Below, one piece after another: positions 38,867-48,028 of a stretch of DNA of 64,000 bases. The notes below the pieces were generated by a model. It did no database searches. It was not told the DNA's origin and was given only the letters and a program-made list of their open reading frames with translations. The stretch lies in the NCBI RefSeq assembly GCF_947087965.1, contig NZ_CAMUES010000004.1, positions 62,001 through 126,000 of the forward strand, in the 5' to 3' direction. A program made the translations under genes and the position numbers. Position 1 is the stretch's first letter, and the number at the start of each line of letters is the position of its first letter. This DNA is from an uncultured Mobiluncus sp. Lineage in GTDB: Bacteria; Actinomycetota; Actinomycetes; Actinomycetales; Actinomycetaceae.

Positions 38867-39544
38867 ATGGCTCTGACCACCGTCCACCTGATGCGCCACG
38901 GCGAAGTCGATAATCCCGAAGGGGTGCTGTACGAACGGCTTGACGGCTTTGGACTGACCGAACGGGGACGGGAAATGACGGCTCTGACGGCTCGCTGGCT
39001 GGCCACAGAAAACCGCGATATTGCCATGATTATGTCCTCTCCGCTGCAGCGCGCCCAGGAAAGCGCCGCCCCCGCGGCCGAAATTTTCCAGCTGCCCATA
39101 TTCACCGATTCGCGCCTGACCGAGGCGGGCAATAAGCTGCGCGGGCAAAAGATTCACCGTTCCCCGTTGACCTTGGCCAGCCCGCGATACTGGCCGCTGT
39201 ATGTGGCGCCCTGGCTGCCGTCCTGGGGGGAACATTACCGAGACATCGCCCAGCGGATGTTTCGCGCGGTCGCTCACGCCAGAGCCTTGACTCCCCCAGG
39301 CCGGGAATCGCTGGTAGTTTCCCATCAGCTGCCGATTTGGACCCTGCGGCGTTTCGTGGAGGGAAAGTCCTTAGTGCATGACCCGCGGAAACGCGAGTGC
39401 GCCCTGGCCTCCGTAACCTCGTTTTATTTCGACAACGCCACCTTGATTGGCTTGGACTACGCCTCACCAGCGGAATCACTGGTCGCTCAGTCTCAGGACG
39501 TGACGCCGGGCAGTTCCAGTGCCGCGGTCAATACCGGTCGCTGA
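38867..39544 (+). CDS. Histidine phosphatase family protein
   Basis: 225 residues. N-terminal VHLMRHGEVDNPEG with the phosphorylated-His RHG motif, MSSPLQRAQESA with conserved Arg, and VVSHQLPIW with the second catalytic His. Phosphoglycerate-mutase-like fold; acts on small phosphoesters. 51 bp after the HAD gene and probably cotranscribed. Confidence 0.88.
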   Translation: MALTTVHLMRHGEVDNPEGVLYERLDGFGLTERGREMTALTARWLATENRDIAMIMSSPLQRAQESAAPAAEIFQLPIFTDSRLTEAGNKLRGQKIHRSPLTLASPRYWPLYVAPWLPSWGEHYRDIAQRMFRAVAHARALTPPGRESLVVSHQLPIWTLRRFVEGKSLVHDPRKRECALASVTSFYFDNATLIGLDYASPAESLVAQSQDVTPGSSSAAVNTGR

Positions 39545-39596
39545 TTCGCGAGATTGGTCGATTTCTGAAGTGCGGGTCCCCACCGGGCCGCACCGC

Positions 39597-41453
39597 TCAC
39601 GCCTGCTTAAACTGGCTGTGATACAGCTGGTAGTAAGCGCCGCGTTGGGCCAGCAATTGTTCATGATTGCCAGATTCCACCAAGCGCCCCTCGTCAATGA
39701 CCAGGATAATGTCCGCGCCGCGAATCGTGGAGAGCCGATGTGCGATGGTGAAGGTCGTTTTCCCGCGTCCCAGCCGCGACATTGCTTTGGCCAGCTGCAG
39801 TTCAGTGCGGGTATCAACCGCGGAAGTTGCTTCGTCCAGAATCAGGATAGACCGGTCGGCGTAAAACGCTCGCGCTATGGTGAGGAGCTGCTTTTCCCCG
39901 GCTGACAGCGCCGTGGAATCGTTGCCAATCAACGTGTCGTATCCGGCGGGCAGGGCTTTCACCAGGGAGTCCAGTCCGGATTGAGTCGCTGCTAGTTCCA
40001 CCGCGGCCGGGTCCGGCAGGGGTTCACCAAAAGCAATGTTGGCGCGAATCGTGTCGTCTATGAGCCAGGGGTCTTGCGCCACCATGCCGATTTCGGCTCG
40101 CAGCCGTTCAATAGGAATCCGGCGGATATCGAGGCCGCCCATAGTGATGGTGCCGCTATCAGGGTCAACGTAGCGTTCCAACAGGTTGACCAGGGTGGTT
40201 TTGCCCGCTCCGGTGGGGCCCACGATGGCAATGGATTGGCCCTTTTCTACGGTCAAGTTCAGGTCTCGGATGACGGGTTTGCCAGGCACATAAGAGAACG
40301 TTACGTTGTCGAACACGATGCGACCGTCCTGTAGCGCCGCGCCGCAGTCGGATGTTCCCTCGTCCTGGTCAGAAGCGGGGTCGGGCCCGCAGATGAGTTG
40401 GGCCGCCCGGTCGGTTTCGATTTCGGAATCAGTTTCGTCAATGAATCTGAACAGGCGCTCGGCGCTGGCCAGAGCACTTTGCATCAGGTTCAAAATCTGC
40501 ATGACTGCAGCCAGCGGCATAGAAAAGTTGCGCGAGTATTGGATAAACGCCTGGACTCCCCCGATGGTCATCATGCCGGATAGCACGAACCAGGCACCGA
40601 TTACCGCCACCAAAACGAAGGACAGATTAGACACCAAAATCAGCATCGGCTGCATCAGCATGGAGATGAACTGCGCTTTGAAACTGGCTTGGGTAAAAGT
40701 CTCATTTTCCCTCGCGAAACGTTGGGAATAAGTCGGTGCCAAACCGTGCAAAGTGAGGATTTGTTGTCCGGAGAAGGATTCCTCGACTAGGGTCGAGACC
40801 ACCCCGGTTTGGTCCCATTGCTGTTTAAAGTAGGGCTGGGACTTTTTCATGATGAACCCGGCTCCCGCCCCGACGACCGGCAAAATCAGCAAGGTCAGCA
40901 ACGCCAGCCACGGGGAGATTACGAACATCATTACCGTGACCGCCACAATGGAAATGAGCGAGTCCAGGGCTCGCCCCAGAACCTGTTGCAGGGTCTGGGT
41001 GATGTTATCGACATCATTAGTGGTGCGAGACACCAGGTCGCCCGTGTCTTGTGACTCCAGGTACGACACCGACAGCCGGTTGACCTTATCGCTGGCGACA
41101 TTTCGCAGCCGATATCCCAAACGCTGTACCACCAGCCGGTTAATCCGCTGCCCCAGGTAGCCCAGGACTACGGCGACGATGCTGAGGCCCAATGCCACCA
41201 CGAGGTTTTGTACCAGACGGTCCACTTTTCCGGCCAGAATATTATCGGTGGCGAAACCGAGAACCGCAGGAACCAAGCTCATCGAGACGGTTCCCGCCAG
41301 AATCATAAAGAATTCAAGCCCGATTAATCCCAGGAATGGCTTGAGCTCAACGAACAGCCGGCGCCAAGCCGCGCGGGCATTGCGAGGCTTATCGTGCGGG
41401 TTGGGCTCCCCGTGCGGGCCACGCCGGGCAGAGCTCCTCTGATTTGGAGGCAT
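39597..41453 (-). CDS. ABC exporter, fused permease-ATPase, subunit B
   Basis: 618 residues. Six-helix exporter domain, then an ATPase with GPTGAGKTTLVNLL (Walker A), signature LSAGEKQLLTIARAF and SILILDEATSAVD (Walker B with the catalytic Glu). The other subunit has Asp in that place, so this partner holds the competent site of a heterodimeric exporter (LmrCD/TmrAB type). Its ATG overlaps the TAA stop of the upstream gene (TAATG), indicating equimolar translation. Substrate unknown (lipid or drug). Confidence 0.92.
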   Translation of the reverse strand: MPPNQRSSARRGPHGEPNPHDKPRNARAAWRRLFVELKPFLGLIGLEFFMILAGTVSMSLVPAVLGFATDNILAGKVDRLVQNLVVALGLSIVAVVLGYLGQRINRLVVQRLGYRLRNVASDKVNRLSVSYLESQDTGDLVSRTTNDVDNITQTLQQVLGRALDSLISIVAVTVMMFVISPWLALLTLLILPVVGAGAGFIMKKSQPYFKQQWDQTGVVSTLVEESFSGQQILTLHGLAPTYSQRFARENETFTQASFKAQFISMLMQPMLILVSNLSFVLVAVIGAWFVLSGMMTIGGVQAFIQYSRNFSMPLAAVMQILNLMQSALASAERLFRFIDETDSEIETDRAAQLICGPDPASDQDEGTSDCGAALQDGRIVFDNVTFSYVPGKPVIRDLNLTVEKGQSIAIVGPTGAGKTTLVNLLERYVDPDSGTITMGGLDIRRIPIERLRAEIGMVAQDPWLIDDTIRANIAFGEPLPDPAAVELAATQSGLDSLVKALPAGYDTLIGNDSTALSAGEKQLLTIARAFYADRSILILDEATSAVDTRTELQLAKAMSRLGRGKTTFTIAHRLSTIRGADIILVIDEGRLVESGNHEQLLAQRGAYYQLYHSQFKQA

Positions 41454-43198
41454 TATTGCACCTCCTCCAAGGACAGCTGGGACTCCACGATTTCTTGGTA
41501 GGCTTCGCAGTCATCCAGCAGCTGCTCATGAGTCCCCAGACCCACCATCCGGCTCTCATCGAGCACCATAATCTGATCCGCGTGGCGCACCGAAGCGATA
41601 CGCTGCGCCACAAAAATGAGGCTGACCGGCCCCTCCAAACTGTTGAGCTCCCCGCGCAGCTTCGCCTCGGTAGCAAAATCCAAAGCCGAAAACGGGTCAT
41701 CGAGAAACACCAGCGCCGAGCCTCGGAACAGGGCTCGTGCCACCGCAAGCCGCTGACGTTGCCCACCGGAAAAATTCTTGCCCCCCGCACTGACCTCAGC
41801 GTCCACGCCACCGCCCAAGGCGGACACAAAATCCCCGGCTTGTGCCTGACGCAACGCCGCCCAAACCTTTTCACGTATCCCATCCGTGATTTGTGCCGGC
41901 TCCATCCCGGAAACGGTGGAAGCAATAGTCCCCGAGAACAAGTAGCTGTTTTGGGGAACGTAAGCGATGTGGCGATGCCACTGGTCAAGGTCGAGGTTCC
42001 GCAAGTCCACTCCGTTGACCGTAATTTGTCCCGCGGTGGGGTCCAAGGAGCGCATCATCAGGCGCAAAAGAGAGGTTTTGCCGCTACCAGTGGAGCCGAT
42101 GATGGCGGTGCTCTGGCCCGGTTCGATACGGAAGTTCAGGTCCTGCAGCAACGGCCGGCTGGCTCCCGCGAAGCCCACCGAAACTCCCTTGAAACTCAAA
42201 GTCAACGGCCCTGCGGGGAAAGCCACAGGAGTGCGGGGCGAGCTGATTTCGGGCGAAGTTGAGATGACTGCAGACAAACGTTTGGCACACACCTCGGCAC
42301 GAGGCACCATCACAAACATGAACGAAGCCATCATGACCGCTCCGAGCAGCTGCATCAGGTAAGTCAGAAAAGCGACAATATCCCCGATTTCCATCTGACC
42401 AGAGAAATAGCGTCCCGCCCCGAACCAGATGACCCCAATCGAGGAGAGCATGACGATGAGCTGCACCGCCGGAATCATCAGCGCGAACAGATTGCCCAGG
42501 CGCAAAGCGACATCACGCAAATCCCGGTTAGCGGTATCAAAACGCTCGTTCATGAACTGTTTGCGGCCAAAAGCCCGCACGATACGCACCCCGGAGAGCG
42601 CCCCGCGAATCCGCGCCGCCACCGCATCTATACGTTCCTGCTGAACTTTGAACAAAGGCGACATGAAGTGCATCAAGATGCCCACCACCACCAGCAGCAC
42701 CGGCACCGCCACCAGGAATAGCAAGGACAGCGGGGCATCCAGGGACACCGCCATGATGACCGCACCCACGCCCATTATGGGGGCTTGAATCATGATGATG
42801 AAAGTCATCAGAATCACGCTTTGCACCTGGTTGATGTCGTTGGTGGCGCGGGTAATCAGCGAGGCGGAACCGAAGCAGTGCATTTGAGACGAACTGAAAG
42901 TCAACACTTGGTCATAGACCTTTTGGCGCACATCGCGACCAATCCACATGGCAATCCGACCGCTGAAATAGGCCGAGACGACCATGCCAAGGGTCTGAAT
43001 GATGGTCGCGACCAGCATGATGCCACCGAGTTTCCAAATCAGGGCGAGGTTTTGGCCAACGATTCCATCGTTGATGATGTCTGCGTTCAGAGTCGGCAGC
43101 CACAGGCTGGCTAAACATTGCACGACCTGGGCAATAATCACAATCACCAGGAAGGCCCAACGCCGCGGCATGTGCTCTCGCCACAGCTTTAACAGCAT
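41453..43198 (-). CDS. ABC exporter, fused permease-ATPase, subunit A
   Basis: 581 residues. Transmembrane domain, then GSTGSGKTSLLRLM (Walker A), FSGGQRQRLAVARAL (signature) and ALVFLDDPFSALD, where Asp replaces the catalytic Glu: a degenerate ATP site typical of heterodimeric exporters. GGAGG precedes the ATG, and a palindrome lies 19 nt upstream. Forms a two-gene operon with the following gene. Confidence 0.92.
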   Translation of the reverse strand: MLLKLWREHMPRRWAFLVIVIIAQVVQCLASLWLPTLNADIINDGIVGQNLALIWKLGGIMLVATIIQTLGMVVSAYFSGRIAMWIGRDVRQKVYDQVLTFSSSQMHCFGSASLITRATNDINQVQSVILMTFIIMIQAPIMGVGAVIMAVSLDAPLSLLFLVAVPVLLVVVGILMHFMSPLFKVQQERIDAVAARIRGALSGVRIVRAFGRKQFMNERFDTANRDLRDVALRLGNLFALMIPAVQLIVMLSSIGVIWFGAGRYFSGQMEIGDIVAFLTYLMQLLGAVMMASFMFVMVPRAEVCAKRLSAVISTSPEISSPRTPVAFPAGPLTLSFKGVSVGFAGASRPLLQDLNFRIEPGQSTAIIGSTGSGKTSLLRLMMRSLDPTAGQITVNGVDLRNLDLDQWHRHIAYVPQNSYLFSGTIASTVSGMEPAQITDGIREKVWAALRQAQAGDFVSALGGGVDAEVSAGGKNFSGGQRQRLAVARALFRGSALVFLDDPFSALDFATEAKLRGELNSLEGPVSLIFVAQRIASVRHADQIMVLDESRMVGLGTHEQLLDDCEAYQEIVESQLSLEEVQ

Positions 43199-43216
43199 CA
43201 GGACCTCCGGGATTAG

Positions 43217-43229
43217 TTAAATAATTTAA
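43217..43229. promoter_or_regulatory. Palindrome upstream of ABC exporter operon
   Basis: TTAAAT-A-ATTTAA, a perfect 13-bp palindrome 19 nt before the first exporter gene, in an AT-rich promoter region. It resembles MarR-type operators; no MarR gene is adjacent in this window. Confidence 0.45.
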
Positions 43230-43396
43230 AAACCAGTAGTCAGTTTGGCACAAATTCACGGGGGACGCACAACTTCGCTTTTTCGCTGAAACTGGCATAC
43301 ATTTCCCGAGGCTTCGGGCAAGAGCACCCCCGGACGGTTAGAATGAAAAGGTCACGTCACCGGGAGAGACCCCGAGAAGCGATTGAATAGGATTTT

Positions 43397-43804
43397 ATGA
43401 GCGAGAACGCCACATACGAACAAATGCTGGCCCAGATTAACCCCAGAATCGGGGTGGAGTACGTGTTCGCCAGCGTCACCGAGCTGCCACCGGACGTGGA
43501 GCCGGTCGCGTTGATTCGCGAACCAGAAGGTATCACTATCGGGGTGACTTTGGAAGAAGCCACCCGCGCCGGTCTCAGCACTGACGACCCCTACACGATT
43601 ATTACCCTGTCAGCACCCGGATCCCTGGACGTGGTGGGGTTGAACTCGGGGATTGCTCAAGTGTTGTCCTCCCGCTCCATCCCGGCAAACATTTTTTCAG
43701 GCATCTATCACACCCATATTTTTGTGCCGTCCAAGCTGGCGGCCGAGGCCAAAGCCGTACTCGAAGATGTGTCCGGCCAAGCCAAAGCCTGGCTCAATAT
43801 GTAA
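43397..43804 (+). CDS. ACT-domain protein
   Basis: 135 residues. Fold and motifs fit the ACT/CASTOR-like small proteins (VALIREPEGITIGVTLEEA; LSAPGSLDVVGLNSGIAQVLSS; SGIYHTHIFVP), which bind amino acids and regulate enzymes. 35 bp upstream of the DUF4921 gene on the same strand, so probably one operon. TAGAAT near 43340 could be its -10 box. Ligand unknown. Confidence 0.75.
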   Translation: MSENATYEQMLAQINPRIGVEYVFASVTELPPDVEPVALIREPEGITIGVTLEEATRAGLSTDDPYTIITLSAPGSLDVVGLNSGIAQVLSSRSIPANIFSGIYHTHIFVPSKLAAEAKAVLEDVSGQAKAWLNM

Positions 43805-43839
43805 GCTCAGGCACCAACCCCAAAGGAATACTGTTCATA

Positions 43840-45171
43840 ATGAAGGATAAAAACCCTCTCCTATTGAATCCTGATCCGATGGATCGGATGGCAGACGGCA
43901 CCATCAAACAGCGCAATCCCTTGACCGGGACTCAAGTGTGGACCGTGACGAGCCGCGGGAAACGACCTCACTCCCACCGGCGCGTTCTCCTCGACCGGCC
44001 ACGGCTGCTGCTTCCCTCCGAGTTCACCAACACCTGCGCCTTTTGCTCGGATCGCTACTTTGACACCCCGCCGGAAAAATCCCGGTTGGTGAAAGGCTTG
44101 GACTCCAAGTTCCACATCATCGAGGGCCTGCCCGCCGCCTCCATGCACGACATGGTGGCGGAGTTTCGTCGGATTCCCAACCTTTTTGAGATTGTTTCCT
44201 ACGACTACTGGCACGAAAACCACAACCACTACCCCACCGAGGCCCAGAATCGGCGCATGGCTGACTACCTGGCTTCCGCCGCGGGGTATGACCACGTTTT
44301 GCACGTGGTGAAAATGCGCCTGGAAGCTTCCGGTGAGGACCACTTAGAAACGATCCCCGATGATGCTTTGCTACAATACGCCAACGGCCTGTTTGCTGGA
44401 GGGCATGACGTTATCGTGGCACGGCGTCACTACGTGGACGGGGCGACCCGGACGGATCAAAACGCTTCGGCCGGGACCTTGAGCGTTGCGGAACACCGTG
44501 CCTACATCGGCTACACCATCGCCGCTCTGAAAGATTTATACAACTTGAATCCCGCCGTGAAATACGTCACCGCTTTCCAAAATTGGTTGAAGCCAGCCGG
44601 AGCGTCGTTTGACCACCTGCATAAACAGCTGGTGGCGGTGGACGAATACGGGGTCCAGATTGAAGCCGAAGCGGCGCGCGTGGCAGCAAACCCAGCCATC
44701 TACCGGCAAATCCTGCACTATGTGGCTCACCGGCAAATGATGATTTTGGGCAACGACTACGCGGTAGGGTTCGCCGACTTCGGTCACCGCTATCAGACCA
44801 TCGCGGTCTGGCCGTTGGGACCGGCGCTACTGCCGTGGGAATACACTCGCGAACAGGTTGATGGGATTTCTGACGTGTTGCACGCGCTGCACTGTGCGGT
44901 CGGGCCCGCGGTGCCCACCAACGAAGAGTGGTATCACCGACCTGTTGACCTCGATGTCCCCATGCGGTTCCGCATCCTGTTAAAGCAGCGCACCTCGACC
45001 CTGGCAGGTTTTGAAGGCTCCACCCGGATTTACCTCAACTCGGTCGACCCGTGGACGTTGCGTGACGAAATGGTGGAACTGCTTGAGAAAAAACGCGAAC
45101 AAGGTCTCATCGCGCCCTCGCTGCGGCTGGGCAACGAATATCGCCTGCCAAAAAATCCCTTAGGGGAATAG
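43840..45171 (+). CDS. DUF4921 family protein (GalT/HIT-like)
   Basis: 443 residues. Resembles galactose-1-phosphate uridylyltransferase-fold proteins: a zinc-type CAFCSDRYFDTPPEKSRL, HENHNHYPTEA and, in the second half, SFDHLHKQLVAVDEYG that resembles the HxHxQ nucleotidyl-transfer motif but with Leu/Lys around it. Actinobacterial DUF4921 proteins have no assigned reaction that I know of. Cotranscribed with an ACT-domain gene. Confidence 0.75.
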   Translation: MKDKNPLLLNPDPMDRMADGTIKQRNPLTGTQVWTVTSRGKRPHSHRRVLLDRPRLLLPSEFTNTCAFCSDRYFDTPPEKSRLVKGLDSKFHIIEGLPAASMHDMVAEFRRIPNLFEIVSYDYWHENHNHYPTEAQNRRMADYLASAAGYDHVLHVVKMRLEASGEDHLETIPDDALLQYANGLFAGGHDVIVARRHYVDGATRTDQNASAGTLSVAEHRAYIGYTIAALKDLYNLNPAVKYVTAFQNWLKPAGASFDHLHKQLVAVDEYGVQIEAEAARVAANPAIYRQILHYVAHRQMMILGNDYAVGFADFGHRYQTIAVWPLGPALLPWEYTREQVDGISDVLHALHCAVGPAVPTNEEWYHRPVDLDVPMRFRILLKQRTSTLAGFEGSTRIYLNSVDPWTLRDEMVELLEKKREQGLIAPSLRLGNEYRLPKNPLGE

Positions 45172-45301
45172 ACCGTTCCACCCACGCCGCCGCACCGGCA
45201 AAACCCGCGGCGGTACTCTCGACCGAACCGAGGCCTGACCCGATAACATGGAGGAGACGCTGTTGTTTGGCGTAAACCTGACAAGGATTTAAGGAGAAAA
45301 C

Positions 45302-45565
45302 GTGGACATCGGACAAAAAGTTGTGAATGTGGCGGCTGTGGCCGCGGCCGGTCTGGTCAGCGACAACATCGTCAGGTTGGGATGGAAGATGGCCACCGGA
45401 GCCAATCCTCCCAAGGACGATGACATCGAGGTCGGATTGGCTCAAGCCATCGTCTTCGCGGTTCTTTCCGGGGTTTTGTTAGCCATTATCAGGCGTTTCA
45501 CCGTGCGTACCGCCAGTCAGTGGTGGATTAATAAACACGGCGAAGCCGGCATCGAACGCGTCTAA
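45302..45565 (+). CDS. DUF4235 small membrane protein
   Basis: 87 residues. Two hydrophobic segments (VVNVAAVAAAGLVSDNIV and LAQAIVFAVLSGVLLAII) with a GANPPKDDD loop and a basic/W-rich tail. AAGGAG is 6 nt before the GTG. Small actinobacterial membrane protein of unknown role. Confidence 0.8.
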   Translation: MDIGQKVVNVAAVAAAGLVSDNIVRLGWKMATGANPPKDDDIEVGLAQAIVFAVLSGVLLAIIRRFTVRTASQWWINKHGEAGIERV

Positions 45566-45589
45566 GGGCGTCAAAGTTCGGGTTCAGAC

Positions 45590-46627
45590 TCAGAGGGAAA
45601 CGACAAAATCGTCCTGGTCAATGACGACCCCGTTAGTCGCTTCGGCTAGTTCCCTGGCTACGGCTTCGATGACGTCAATGACGGTCAGCCGGTCTAGGCG
45701 CATCGCACGCTTTAGCTTGTTTTCCTCGGTGATGGTGATTTCCGGGGCTATCCAGGAAATGGCATAGCTCACGCAGCCGTCTTCAGCGTGTCCCAAGGCC
45801 GGAGGGATAGCGGTTTCTCCCTGCACCACTATGTGAACGGATGATTTCTGGGTCACGTCAGCAGCAATCGCGTAAGCGTCAACCATCATAGGCATGGACA
45901 TAGCGGCCTCATCGTAGGCTTCCGCTTCCGCGTGTAGCCACGCCCGTTCGTCCGGGCTGACTCCGGCTTGAATGCGGGAGCGCAAACCGTCGGGGTCGTA
46001 GTTAGCGCGCTCCTCGGGGGTAGTCAGCCGAGGTGCTTTAGGCCCCGAGCGGCGCTGTGTCTGTTCAGTTTCATTTCCCATCAGCAGGGTTGCGATAGGC
46101 AAAGCTCGCTGCACCACCTGGAGGCAAGCCGCGGGTTCCAACCAAATTTCTGACAAAACCCGCAGATTCACGGCGGAATCTGGATCTGGGACAATGATGG
46201 GACCAGTCGAGAACCGCAAGGCGCCAGCCAAACGCCGCGCTATACGCCGTAGCCCTTGCAAAACTTCCAGTTCCAGCCCTTCCGGGCCGCCTTCGCGAAA
46301 CGCATCCCACAAGGGGTCACTGCCCTGTAGCCACTGCGGCACCGGTTTCCCACGCAAGGCGGGAACCCCCGCCAAATACGCGAACTTCAGGCGGCTGGGC
46401 AGCCCCAAACCCACAATAGCCTCGGGCGTCAAATCCCAAGGACCGGTCAGATACGCCTCTTTTTTCAGCTCTAAAAGCCCTGGCCCCAGGCGCGAACACT
46501 CGGTCCAGATTTGGCCTGCCAGAATGTCGATCTCTTCGGGCTGCACGTCATCGGCTACCGCCAGCAAATGAAAAGGCTCAGCGTCTGACAAATCCAAGGA
46601 ATCGTGGCGATTGGCCGGTGACAACAT
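45590..46627 (-). CDS. Uncharacterised protein, 345 residues
   Basis: GGAAGGAA precedes the ATG. No signal peptide or transmembrane helix. Rich in Leu/Ala/Glu helices; includes WLEPAACLQVVQRALPIATLLMGNE and a C-terminal stretch VSYAISWIAPEITITEENKLKRAMRLDRLTVIDVIEAVA. I do not recognise the family. It follows dcd at 138 bp on the same strand. Confidence 0.65.
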   Translation of the reverse strand: MLSPANRHDSLDLSDAEPFHLLAVADDVQPEEIDILAGQIWTECSRLGPGLLELKKEAYLTGPWDLTPEAIVGLGLPSRLKFAYLAGVPALRGKPVPQWLQGSDPLWDAFREGGPEGLELEVLQGLRRIARRLAGALRFSTGPIIVPDPDSAVNLRVLSEIWLEPAACLQVVQRALPIATLLMGNETEQTQRRSGPKAPRLTTPEERANYDPDGLRSRIQAGVSPDERAWLHAEAEAYDEAAMSMPMMVDAYAIAADVTQKSSVHIVVQGETAIPPALGHAEDGCVSYAISWIAPEITITEENKLKRAMRLDRLTVIDVIEAVARELAEATNGVVIDQDDFVVSL

Positions 46628-46765
46628 GGTTTTCTTCCTTCCAAAGAGTGGTCTGCGGGGTCGTTACCGGCAACGCTGCCGGGGCGGCACGTCTGGGTCG
46701 CAGAGGGGCAAGCACGGCAGTGTTTCGCGGCGTTTGTACGCCGCGCCCGCAACGGGGAAAACGAT

Positions 46766-47386
46766 TCACAGTTCCGTGTCGGGGTGTGGTACAGCCACAA
46801 TCCCGCGCCCTTCCGGAACCTCCACCCGGCTGAAGTTCAGGTATGAACGCGAGGCGGTAGGGCCGCGCTGACCCTGGTAGCGAGAGCCTTTCGCGCCGGA
46901 GCCATAGGGAGCCTCGGCCGCGGAGGACATCTGGAAGAAACACAGCTGGCCGATTTTCATCCCCGGGTACAGGGCAATCGGCATGGTCGCCGTGTTGGAC
47001 AGCTCTAGGGTGATATGCCCGGTAAAGCCCGGATCGATAAATCCCGCAGTCGAGTGGGTCAGCAGGCCCAAGCGTCCCAGCGAGGATTTGCCCTCCAAGC
47101 GCGCCGCAACGTTATCAGGCAAGGTCACGTGTTCAAAAGTGGAACCCAACACGAACTCTCCCGGGTGCAAGATGAACGGTTTTTCGCCGGTATCCACCAG
47201 GCGAGTCAGCTCAGTTTGCTCTTTCGACGGATCAATCAAACCATATTTGTGGTTATCGAACAGGCGAAAGTACCGGTCCAGACGAATGTCCACCGAGGCA
47301 GGCTGGACGGCATCAGGATCCCAAGGATCCAGCACGACTTTGCCTTGGGCTACCAGAGCGCGTATATCACGGTCAGAAATCAGCAT
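46766..47386 (-). CDS. dcd: dCTP deaminase
   Basis: 206 residues. dCTP deaminase family, trimeric; mycobacterial homologues also hydrolyse dUTP (bifunctional DCD-DUT). Motifs: MLISDRDIRALVAQGKVVLDP; ARLEGKSSLGRLGLLTHSTAGFIDPGFTGHITLEL with the catalytic Glu-containing and HSTAG regions; QLCFFQMSSAAEAPYG. 18 bp after the FKBP gene. Confidence 0.95.
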   Translation of the reverse strand: MLISDRDIRALVAQGKVVLDPWDPDAVQPASVDIRLDRYFRLFDNHKYGLIDPSKEQTELTRLVDTGEKPFILHPGEFVLGSTFEHVTLPDNVAARLEGKSSLGRLGLLTHSTAGFIDPGFTGHITLELSNTATMPIALYPGMKIGQLCFFQMSSAAEAPYGSGAKGSRYQGQRGPTASRSYLNFSRVEVPEGRGIVAVPHPDTEL

Positions 47387-47404
47387 GACACCATGCTATC
47401 GCCT

Positions 47405-47986
47405 CTAAGAAGCGGGTTGGGCGTCAACGATTTCCACATAAAAAGCCAAAGGCGAGTTTGGCGGAATCGCCGGCGGACGGCCTTCCTGACCATAAGCCAT
47501 TTCGGAAGGGATACCGAGGATAACTTTCGCCCCGACCTTTTGCCCGGCTAACCCCTGAGTCCAGCCGGGAATGACCTGCTGCAAGCTGAAAGATGCGGCT
47601 TCCCCGCGGGCAAAGGAAGAATCGAAGATGTCCCCCTGGCCCCATACTTGACCCACGTAGTTAGCGGTGACGGTGTCGGTTTCACTGACCACCGCACCCG
47701 TGCCCTCTTGGACGACCCACGCCGTGTTCTGGTCCGGGGCGGGCATATCCTTGGGGAACCCTACCGCGGTGTCAGCCCCGGAACCGACCACCTGGGGACG
47801 GTCGCCCTCGACGACGGCAGCAGGGGTGGACTTGGGTTCTTCAGGAGTGGAGGTGGCAGAGTTGGACGCGGCCGGGCTCTGGCTGGCAGCCTGTTCTTTG
47901 GCCTGAGTGGAGCAGGCGCTCAAGCTCAGGGTCAACGCCGCGGCGCCAGTGAGGAGGAACAGTTTAGGAACAATTTTCAAAGTCAT
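47405..47986 (-). CDS. FKBP-type peptidyl-prolyl isomerase, lipoprotein
   Basis: 193 residues. Lipoprotein signal with lipobox LSAC, a Ser/Ala/Pro-rich spacer, then an FKBP domain (VTANYVGQVWGQGDIFDSSF, VIPGWTQGLAGQKVGAKVILGIPSEMAYG). Extracytoplasmic protein-folding catalyst. Upstream of dcd with an 18-bp gap, probably one operon. Confidence 0.9.
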   Translation of the reverse strand: MTLKIVPKLFLLTGAAALTLSLSACSTQAKEQAASQSPAASNSATSTPEEPKSTPAAVVEGDRPQVVGSGADTAVGFPKDMPAPDQNTAWVVQEGTGAVVSETDTVTANYVGQVWGQGDIFDSSFARGEAASFSLQQVIPGWTQGLAGQKVGAKVILGIPSEMAYGQEGRPPAIPPNSPLAFYVEIVDAQPAS

Positions 47987-48028
47987 GGTTACACCCTACC
48001 CGACCCACAGCTGTTGGTCGAAAAGTAG

